From NCBI GenBank assembly GCA_047967505.1, contig CM106541.1: a DNA stretch of 64,000 bases; one strand, written 5' to 3'. This document shows positions 55,415 through 64,000 of the stretch, in pieces. This stretch comes from Dipteris shenzhenensis. Its lineage: Eukaryota; Polypodiophyta; Polypodiopsida; Gleicheniales. Numbering within the stretch: the first letter of the stretch is position 1; each line of letters opens with the position of its first letter. The notes beneath the pieces were generated by a model that worked only from the letters and a program-made list of their open reading frames with translations, was not told the origin of the DNA and made no database searches. The position numbers and the translations under genes were made by a program.

Positions 55415-55960
55415 GCACTCAGTAGGCTGACTCATAGCCTCCAACTCAAACAAAGGTTCAACACTCAGTAGGCTGCTAGGGCTGAACAAACGTGTGGTGC
55501 CGCTCCAACCTCCAATGACAAATGAAGCAGCAAACGGTGCGTAGAGTGGTAGAGAATCTTGATACGCGTGATGAAGGGCAGTAGATGGCGGCCACGGACA
55601 TAGATGACGAAGGGTAGCAAAAAACCCTACAAGGATACAACCATGGGAAAATATCATGCAAAGTCACAAAATCTACTAGGGAGAATCGATTGAGGGCATC
55701 AATTCTACTCTCAACTATTGTCAATTTTGTTGCCTCTATCGGAGAGCCTTTAACATCTACGGTTGCTGGATCACACTCGCTTTGGGATGATATCAAGTGC
55801 TTTTGCTACAAGTTTGAGAAGTATCCCAAGCTTCCCAACTCAAAGATTTGTGACCTAAATACCTAGATTCAAGAGAAGGCGATAGTGTAGATGGCGGTGC
55901 AAGAGATCCACGACAAAGGGAACGGTCCCAAGATCCGTGTTGAAAGGTATGTTATTTATT
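55415..55960 (+). other. Intergenic with a possible exon relic
   Basis: At about 55783-55948 the plus strand can be read as LWDDIKCFCYKFEKYPKLPN..KICDLNT, stop, IQEKAIV, stop, MAVQEIHDKGNGPKIRVER, ending at a donor-like AAAG|GTATGTT. It has a protein-like composition with two stops (TAG) and is unidentified. Elsewhere in this stretch nothing is seen. Confidence 0.3.
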
Positions 55961-57180
55961 TGCATATGTTACTCCTACGTTATTTCTTTACATGATCTTC
56001 TTATTAAGTAACTCTTTTTGTTTCCTTTACATATATGTTATATTATTTCTTTAGAAAAGTAATTCTTTTTTTTCTTAATTTCATTTCTTTTTTCTAATAT
56101 GTTCTTTATATATGCTTATATATTCTTTTAGAAAATAATAGATTATCTATTTATGTTTTTTTATAAAATGTATGTTATCTATATTATTTCTGTAAAAATG
56201 TAACTTCAATATATTCTATCTTTTTCTATGTTACTATTCTTATATATATGCTTTTCTTTATTCAATAAGATGTTTAGATATAAATCAAGATAAAAAATGG
56301 AGTATGTGTAAAAAATATGTATATATTTCTATATGTACAGTGAGATATACAATAATAGATAAATAAAGAAAATCATCTAAGTCCATTTACATGTACATTT
56401 AAAAATATATAATGAAAAAGAATTTATAAATATAAACATACATCTAAAATTATGTGTACATAAACATAAGTATAAATAAAAGAATATATATATATATATA
56501 TAATTTAGTTGGATATGAAATAGAGTATATACTTAGATATAGATATTATGTTTATTTATTCATATATGTATTCTTTTACCTATTTATTTAAAATGTATGT
56601 TAAAAAAAAAAATAATGAATAAATACAAATAAGTGCGTATACACATTATTCAATATTTATTTAAAATATCTATTCATACACATCTATATAGATTAAATCT
56701 TTAAATATAAGATCTTATTTAATTATTTATATATATACTCATTCAATTATTTATATACATATACAACTATATATATTCATTTATTTGAAATGAATAATAA
56801 AAAATATAAATAAATTATCTGAATAAATACATGATTAATAATAAATGCACACAAAAACATATAAATATAACTATGTAATTAGATAGGTATAAAATGAAAG
56901 ACATATCAAAGATATATATACCATGTAATGCGTATATTAAGATAATGAGTTAAAAAATTAATTATTTAAAATATATGTTCATATAAAATATATATTCACA
57001 CATATACATAGAAATATATATAGATAATATCTTTAATATAGAAAAATTAATTACTTATTTATATGTACACTCATTTAGTTATTTGTAAATATAAATAACT
57101 GTATATATTCATTCATTTATTTATTTAGAATGTAATTTATATCAAAATTTATTCATGTATTTGTAAAAATATTCATCATT
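55961..57180. other. AT-rich stretch, no gene
   Basis: About 1.2 kb of very AT-rich DNA with TATATA and ATTTATTTA motifs and a (TA)n run near 56490. I see no coding frame and no clear tandem repeat. Confidence 0.6.
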
Positions 57181-57199
57181 CTCCATAGGATTTTGTCTC

Positions 57200-57526
57200 A
57201 TAAGATTTGGCCACAAGGTGAAAACGTTTCCAATTCTTGTTGGGAACACCACTCAAGAATAGTTTTGGACAGCTCACAAAGATTTGGCCACAAGGTCAAA
57301 ACTTTTTGAGTGCTTCCAAACTCTCCTTGCCACTTGGGGGATGACCTCAAGAACTAGATGTGTAAAGTTTAAGACATTGTGTCCAAAACTTTCAAGGGAA
57401 ACAAAATCACAAATTTTATCTCACAAGAAAAGCTTTTGACTCATGTAGATTTTGCCACAAGGTCAAAGCTTTTCATCATCTTGTTCATATGATTTGGCCA
57501 TAATGTCAAAACTTTTCCACATGAAA

Positions 57527-57561
<35 letters not shown>

Positions 57562-57645
57562 TGTGAAAAAATATGTAGACACTCGAAAAGATTTTACCAC
57601 TTGGTCAAAAGCATTTGACACACACACACGTAAAGAAATATGTAG
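57200..57645. repeat. Palindromic TTGGCCACATGGTCAA repeats, left part
   Basis: At least five copies of TTGGCCA-N2-TGGTCAA-like sites (about 57207, 57284, 57452, 57494, 57593), plus (CT)n(AC)n at 57531-57560. The series continues at 60428 across the gypsy F insertion. A ~190-bp stretch (57225-57420) is also a diverged copy of 60640-60830. Confidence 0.7.
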
Positions 57646-57650
57646 ACACT

Positions 57651-60414
57651 ATTAGCTAGAAAAGAAATCAGGACCAGAGGCTAGAGGCTAAGCATGGCGA
57701 CACTCGAGGGCCATAGAGGAAAGGAGAACGTGAGGGCGAAATGTTATCATGGGAGGGGAAAAGGAATTAGAAGGGGAGGGAATGAAGAGGGAGACTGTGA
57801 CACAAGGGGAAAGGGAGAGGGGGAAGAGAAGCATGTACATGATGGGAGGAGGAATGTAAAGATGGAGACATCAAGGGAAGAGGACCATGATTTATTTGAA
57901 AGAAAGGATGAGAATGAAATATCAAAGTACTGGCTAGGTGGCTTATCGAGAATGAGCGTGTCTCATCAAGGAATAGCCCCCTCCTTTTATAGCCAAGAGA
58001 GGGGCTCTCTCCCAATAAATGCATCCTCCCACATGTATGGTGTGTGTGGAAAAGTCTCCCATGTGGGCTAGGCAGTTACGCACTCTCAATTGTGTGCAAC
58101 AACCCTTTGCCTCATTTTTCCACATAAATCAAGCCCCATATCTCAAGTCTATGATACTCCCTTGGTCTCTCCCAATTTTATAATATGTTTAAACCTCTAC
58201 GAGGACAAGTGGAGGGTTGGCACAAGGAATCTTGCCACCTCATCCTACTTTCCCCATTATTTAACTTGCGTCCTTGGACTATCTATACCTATCTATCCTT
58301 GATGACTCTGTATGGATTGGTCCACAGTGGTAGAAACTTCTTATCCATTTGGTGGTCCAATCTGTTATCAAAGCATAGCACAACATCCCCCTTAGGAAAA
58401 TGTCTTTCCCATCCCTTGCAAATCTTAGCATCCAAGTGGGCCTTTTGTCGATTCTTTTGGATCTCTGTTTGATGTAGGGCAAGGCAACGCGTTTCATCTA
58501 GCTTCTCAAGTTGCACCAATCGGGCCTCTACATGTTCATCAGGCTTCTGTCATCCTCTATTCTTGTGCCAATCTCAAAGCTGGAATCTCTATCTCTAGTG
58601 GTAAAACGGCCTCAGTACCATATACCAACTCATAAGGAGTGTGACTTGTAGATGTTTTATGCGTGATGTTGTAAGCTCATACGGCTTCTGTGACCTTCTA
58701 ATCTTCTTTCTCTCATAGCTAGTACTTTCTCTCATAGCTAGTACTTTCTGGAGGAAAGGAGAAAGTAGTCAAAAACCTGTAGATACCACCATACCATGGA
58801 TCCCCAACTTCTATGGCCGCTACAAGGGTTACATCGAGGCACTCCTCTAAATCAATCAAAGCATTCTTCAAGTTGGAACAACCCCCTTTTACAATTTTGA
58901 AAGAAAAATCATATTCTTGTAGAACTGCCAACCATTTGGCCAACCGGCCCATCGGATTAAGTGATTGAAGAACCTGCTTTGCAAGATGAGTGCTAGCTAG
59001 TGAGTATAATGAAGGACTTTCCAGCCATATAATGCTTAAATTTCTCAATGCAGAACACCAATTTAGACAAGGCATGCTTGTCAGCCTCTGAATAGCGTTG
59101 CTCAGTGTTGAGCAATTGCTGAGAAGCAAATCGAACGAGATACATGAACCGATCCTCCCCTTGCTAGAGAAGAATACCTGCCAGAGTGTGCTCACCGAAC
59201 CCAAGATTGATATAGAAAGTCTTTGACCAATCTGGATTGCTTGGAATGGGTTCTGAAGCCAGAGAATTCTTGATTTGTGCAAACCCATGATCACAATCCT
59301 CATCCCAAGAGAAATCAACCGCATCTTTTAATAGCATAGTCATGGGTCGTGTCAAAGCAGCATATTGATCAATGAAGTGGTGATAGTATCCTGCTAGATT
59401 GACAAATGAGCATACCTAACATTTGGTTGTTGGCGGGGAGAGCTTGAGGACGGCTTCTACCTTCTTGGGGTCAAGCTTGACACCCTCAGATGAGACAATA
59501 TGTCCTAGTAACCTCCCTTGAGTGGCTCCAATTGTGCATTTCTCTTGGTTGAGGTTGCCATTTGCATCATTGACCCTTTGGAAGGCCAACCTAACCTTCA
59601 AGACGTGCTCCTTACCTGACAAGAATACCTGACAAGAATATACAAAAATCATCTAAAAACACCTCCAAGAAATCCCCCAAATAAGGATCAAACACCATCT
59701 GCATAAATCTTTGAAAGGTAGTAGGAGCATTGGTGAGGCCAAATGGCATTACTTTGAATGCAAATGTGCCCTAGGTTGTGGCAAATGCGGTTTTAAGCAC
59801 ATCTTCTTTGGCAATTCTGTGTGGAAAATTCTCCCATGTGGGCTAGGCGGTTACGCACTCTCAATTGTGTGCAACAACCCTTTGCCTCATTTTTCCACAT
59901 AAATCAAGCCCCATATCTCAAGTCTATGATACTCCCATGGTCTCTCCCAATTTTATAATATGTTCAAAGCTCTAGGAGGACAAGTGGAGGGTTGGCACAA
60001 GGAATCTTGCCACCTCATCCTACTTTCCCCATTATCTAACTTGCATCCTTGGACTATCTATACGTCCCCCACATGGGCCTATCCTATATGGAGGGAATAA
60101 CCCAATATAATATCCATCTCTACCTATTTTATATTACTTCTCCCATGGACTTTGAGCCATATCTCACTAAATGCAGCCTAGGTGGAGGGGTGGCACATGG
60201 AGGAGCCATGCCACCTTACATTTTATAATATTACTACCATGGATTATGTACAACACACCTTGTGGGTCCTCTTATGTGGAAGGGTGGCACATGGTCATGC
60301 CCTGCCACCTCAACCCTGGGCCCTATGCACACCATATTTTATTATACTATTGCCACACATACAAACACACACTCATATTTATGCCTTTTTCCTTAGACAA
60401 ATTTATCCATAACA
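57651..60414 (-). mobile_element. Gypsy F: internally deleted copy of the E family, TSD ACACT
   Basis: Flanked by ACACT at 57646-57650 and 60415-60419. Right to left: 5' part of an LTR (60414-59817), a pol fragment (59816-58290), then the 3' part of an LTR (58290-57651). The two LTR parts overlap by ~250 bp (58041-58290 and 59817-60065) and together make up one ~975-bp LTR. The arrangement is best explained by two deletions removing LTR 3' half plus leader plus gag, and integrase end plus LTR 5' half. Confidence 0.88.
58289..59816 (-). pseudogene. gypsy F pol fragment (RT end, RNase H, integrase end)
   Basis: Right to left: RT (APTTFQRFM-type region near 59700, KEHVLKVRLAFQRVNDANGN at 59580), tether (TIGATQGRLLGHIVSSEGV), RNase H (DEDCDHGFAQIKNSLASEPI; LAKQVLQSLNPMGRLAKWLA), then a jump near 58700 to the integrase C-terminus (VQLEKLDETRCLALHQTEIQ; DHQMDKKFLPLW). 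The zinc finger and DDE core are deleted. It keeps Gln codons where copy E has stops, and reads through E's frameshift at 49663, so the two copies decayed independently. Confidence 0.85.
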
Positions 60415-60424
60415 ACACTCAGAA

Positions 60425-60990
60425 AGATTTTACTGCCTGGTCAAAACTTCCGAATGCTTTTGTGATTGTGTAGATAGGCTCTTCTCCTCATGATTCAGGT
60501 CAAAAGTTATTGAGGCTTTGTGAATAAGTGGACATATCGCAAAGATTTGGTCACATGGTCAACTGGCAAATGATTAATCTGCAAGATGAAAACTTCCCTA
60601 GTCTACCTATGGTGAGTGCATGCATTCTCCTCAATGTTTCCCATTCTTATTGAGATCCCCACTCAAAAATAGGTTTGGACAACTCAAAGATTTGGCCACT
60701 GGGTCAAAGCCTTGTGAGGGTTTCCAAACTGTCCTTGGGGGATGACCTTAAGAACAAGATGTGTAAAACTTTAGACCTTGTGGCCAAAACTTTCAAGTTG
60801 AACAAACTCATCCATCATAGCTAATTTTGCATCCCACCTTGTTTCATAAAGCTTTGGCCACATGGTCAAAACTTCTCTAATGAATATTTATGATTATGTT
60901 GGCATCTTCTAGTCATCATCAAAGTTTGGCCATATGGTTGAAAATTTTATAAGCTTTATAATTCTGTATATACCATCTTGAGAGAGAGAG
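60425..60990. repeat. Palindromic TTGGCCACATGGTCAA repeats, right part
   Basis: Further sites near 60428, 60547, 60692, 60854 and 60925, and a (GA)n tract at 60978-61004. The consensus TTGGCCA-CA-TGGTCAA is an imperfect 7-2-7 palindrome. The series ends ~150 bp before the first coding segment of the DUF7869-like gene. Confidence 0.7.
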
Positions 60991-61107
60991 AGAGAGAGAG
61001 AGAGATTTTGATATGCGGGGGAGTCGGAGAGATACAACATGTGGTAGAATTAGTTATTCCAAAAATATTTTACTAACTAAGAGCTGTCATTTTTCTTTAT
61101 AGGCATC

Positions 61108-63419
61108 ATGGGTGAAGAAATACGGTGTGAAGATATGGTCAACTACATGATTGAACATGAGGTTGTGGCTATGGGAAAGGTACATGCAATACATCCATCT
61201 GACACTTACCATGGGAAACTTCTTGGTGTTGGATGCCTATCGGTGTCAGTGGATAAATGTCTCAATAGTAATGCACTTTTGCCATTTCCAATGATGTTGG
61301 TAGTTTTGTCAAGCAAACTAGTGAAAATGTAATGAAGCTACTACAAAACCAGGATGGTACACAACACAATATTTTTGAACATGAAAATGGTAGGATTAAC
61401 CTATGCAATGGTGATGGGGAAACAATGCAATGTGATGAGATTCTTGAAGATTATGATTGCATTAGTGTACGTAATAGTTGGAGAGAAGGAGAGTGGTACT
61501 ATGGTTAGAGGAAAAAACATAGTACCTTGGCACATGAGTCATCCTTCTAGCTTACCCATATGAGGATATTGATTTTGAACTCCTAGGAGACCTTGATGTA
61601 GATGTACTGGTGGATAGGACATACAATACTAATGCATCTCATCAACTATGAGTGATGATTTGAATTATGTCAATTTGGTGAGGTGGCCGATCAAGAGACT
61701 CGCATTTGAGGATGGAAGGCCATTGCTAGAGGAGGAGCACATGGGTGCTAACATGTGTGAAGCAAACAAAGTTGATGAAATAGAGGGTTTTAGTGAGGAT
61801 TTCATCCCAAGCAAGAATTCCATCTATGTTAAAAAGAGATCATATTGTATGGTGAATCGAAAGGCCAGGGTTGTCACTCAAAAGGATTCTACATTGAGGT
61901 TATGTATGGACAATGTCTTACAAGTGTCTACAACAGATTGTTATGCTAAAAAATGTTGCCAACTCACTAACTAGGAAGAAATAGAAGAGATTCACAACTA
62001 CTTTTGGAGCTTGACCTTGGAAGCATGCACTAAATATGTGTATGATATTTTTGACTCATCGAATAATGTTGATAGTGTGGTTACACGAAGCTATAATTTT
62101 TTGGTTAATGGGAAGGATGTATGTGTATATAGAGCCATTCATGGAAAAAAAGGGCTTTTAAGGAAAGCTTGGGACCACACTCAACTTGGAAGAGCAATTA
62201 TGAGAGACTTTGTGGATAAGAATACCAAGAAAATGCCACACAAAAGCCAAACAAAAGAAGATGGGTAGAGAAATACACAATTAGTAATTTTAGACATGTA
62301 TAAACAAGAAGACATCTTCAATGAAGTTAATACAACCTTGGGACAACTAGGATATAAGTAGATGTCTATGTCCACATTCAATTGAATATGGACCACAGAA
62401 TTCAAGCATATAACATCTTGCAAAGACTAGTAAGTTCTCCAAGTGTAGCACTTGTTCAGAGATCAAAGTACAGCTAGGGAAACAAAATGTATACAAGAAC
62501 ATGATAAACTCTTGAGGCGACATCAATGTCACATGCTACAACAACAAAGCTGTAGAAACCTCTACTATGCATGGTTCTTGGCATTGCAATTGAATCCACA
62601 AAAGTATTTGTGCATCATACATGACAATATGGATCAACAAAAGATAGCAATAAAAAGATTGAGAGTGCGATTGAAAGAGACATACAAATGCCCTCAATTG
62701 TTAGTTTTCCTAATAGGAGTTATTACACATGGGCATGGGGAAGGGCATTATGGTCATTTTGATTTTGGATTATGGCCTCATGATCCAAACTTCACTATTG
62801 CATCATTGTCCATGTGTTTACGAAACTTAGAGAGGTTGGAGAGACATGAGAAGGGTGATCTGGTAGAGGATGGTATGCTGAGATCAAGCAATGCACTTCT
62901 GCAGCAGGCACTAAATTCATGAAAGGCACTGGATCATCACTAAGGTAATATCAATCAGCACATGTATGTGGATAAGATGGTGGCATAGGATGGCCAAATG
63001 GAGTTCAAATGATTGCCTAAAAACTTGCAACTACAGCTTGACAATTGTGGATCAAAGAATAAAAATCGCTACATGTTTGCAATTTTATCGCTCTTGGTGG
63101 CACGCTCATGGCACAAGGTACCTTCAATATGATACAACTAGGATATCTTATGGTGTGTCATACACATGAGTACATTGATGCCATGTTTAGCAAACTCTTT
63201 GAGAAGCTCAAGACAAGCATGGATTTCACTTTCCCACACCTGATGTATCATTTTCAAATGTGTCAATGTTCAAGTTCTGCACCCTTCCTCATAACCCATT
63301 TCCCTAACTTCAAGAGTTACATAGATGGCTTCTTGTATGATGGGAAAGATGCATTGGTGAGACATTCAAAGCCACCACAATTTAGGTTTTATATGCAAAT
63401 GTTTCGAGAGTGGCTTTGA
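61108..63419 (+). pseudogene. DUF7869-type transposase-like gene, degenerate
   Basis: A string of open segments in one orientation, interrupted by stops and shifts: 61108-61332, 61648-61974, 61975-62268, 62452-62922, about 62990-63110 and 63108-63419. The fourth has IIHDNMDQQK and HGEGHYGHFDFGLWPHDPNF. The fifth, read in frame, has LQLDNCGSKNKNRYMFAILS. The last has CHTHEYIDAMFSKLFEKL. The series 'D.mDq.K ... GEGHYG.FD.GLWPHDPN ... lDNcg.kNKN ... GHTHE.ID..F' is that of the DUF7869 domain found with plant and animal mobile elements, where the Asp residues are presumed catalytic. GHTHE has become CHTHE. With this many breaks it is inactive. The upstream start near 61108 follows an acceptor (TTTCTTTATAG). 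Confidence 0.6.
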
Positions 63420-64000
63420 ATGTCATTCCACATTCAAACCCATCTCTAGAGGACAATCTAAAAATGTTTCCTTTCATATAAAGCCTTTGCCGCATGTTTT
63501 GATGGGATTTATAATTTTTAATCTATGTGATGTAACAAGCTTATGCAAGACTTATAAATGGTGTTTTATAAACACCACCAATGTGATTATTTTCAATCCT
63601 ATACCATGTGGATCATATTGATAGTGTTATAAAAACTACAAACACACCATGAAAGTTCCATACTATCTCATGGAAAGTTCCAAGCAACTATAAAAACATA
63701 CTATCTCATGGCCAGTTCCATATTAACAAAATTCCCAAATTTAATGGGATTTTTCTCATTTGAGAATTCCCAAAGTATCCAAAAATTCCCAAATTCCCTA
63801 ATACGGTGTTAAATGATTAAAAGAATAGAGGAATAGATTTTTGTGCTCTTGGGAGTTAGAGTATACTTCTAATTATTCTCACCTATCCATATTGAGTTGC
63901 TTTCTCTGTGTTGTTTGCTTGCCTTATGATCTCTGTCAACTAGCTTATGATTCGTTGTTATTATTAATTATTTCTTAGTAATTGCCATGGGTTCCTCTCT
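63420..64000. other. Noncoding end of window
   Basis: AT-rich. The phrase ACATACTATCTCATGG with AAGTTCCA occurs twice (63656-63720), and AATTCCCAAA-type words repeat (63730-63800). No gene is seen. Confidence 0.5.

Overview
The window is nuclear DNA of a land plant. It has spliced genes with GT..AG introns, Ty1/copia and Ty3/gypsy LTR retrotransposons with plant-type primer sites, tRNA-derived SINE-like sequences and one nepenthesin/CDR1-type aspartic protease gene. Transposase-like genes resembling DUF7869 and P/THAP-like families, together with a low gene density, would suit a seed-free plant such as a fern, lycophyte or bryophyte. That is only an inference; the sequence does not name the species. 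Almost everything here is repeat or mobile DNA, much of it nested and decaying.

Layout, left to right. 1-2185: the 5' end of a copia element (C) on the minus strand, with its LTR. 2322-12172: a ~182-bp tandem satellite with higher-order structure, containing one clean 246-bp MITE (5531-5776) flanked by an 8-bp target duplication. 12430-17450: purine-rich DNA with a G-rich minisatellite carrying a 20-nt perfect palindrome, long GA tracts and two copies of a leader/splice-donor module. 17450-27600: an unfamiliar multi-exon gene cluster with a charged protein, a large unknown protein with a possible DNA-methylase-like end, three tandem copies of an Ulp1/C48-type cysteine protease, a 118-bp minisatellite and a 150-aa helical protein. 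28364-28790: a foldback element with a tRNA-like core. 29862-31305: a single-exon aspartic protease whose signal-peptide codons are shifted by one base inside a CTC repeat; this is the only ordinary host-type gene.

32.8-44.7 kb is a nested block. A minus-strand transposon-type gene is split by a complete copia element (A, 34599-40205, TSD AAGAC). Beside it lies a plus-strand P/THAP-like transposase gene, and a right terminus (44655) that matches the MITE at 5.5 kb. That terminus interrupts a second minus-strand copia (B, 44656-47017). A third copia fragment (D) joins the 3' end of a Tat/Athila-like gypsy element (E, 47.66-55.41 kb), which carries an extra RNase H and a CCHC knuckle on the 5' side of gag. 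An internally deleted sister gypsy (F, 57651-60414, TSD ACACT) is inserted in a field of short palindromic repeats that precedes a decayed DUF7869-type transposase gene (61.1-63.4 kb).

Most retroelement genes have premature stops, and in copia A and gypsy E these are mainly CAG/CAA to TAG/TAA changes, as expected from deamination of methylated cytosine. The parts most likely to be new biology are the triplicated Ulp1-like gene cluster, the gypsy element with a 5' RNase H, the P-like transposase/MITE pair and the palindrome-bearing G-rich array.
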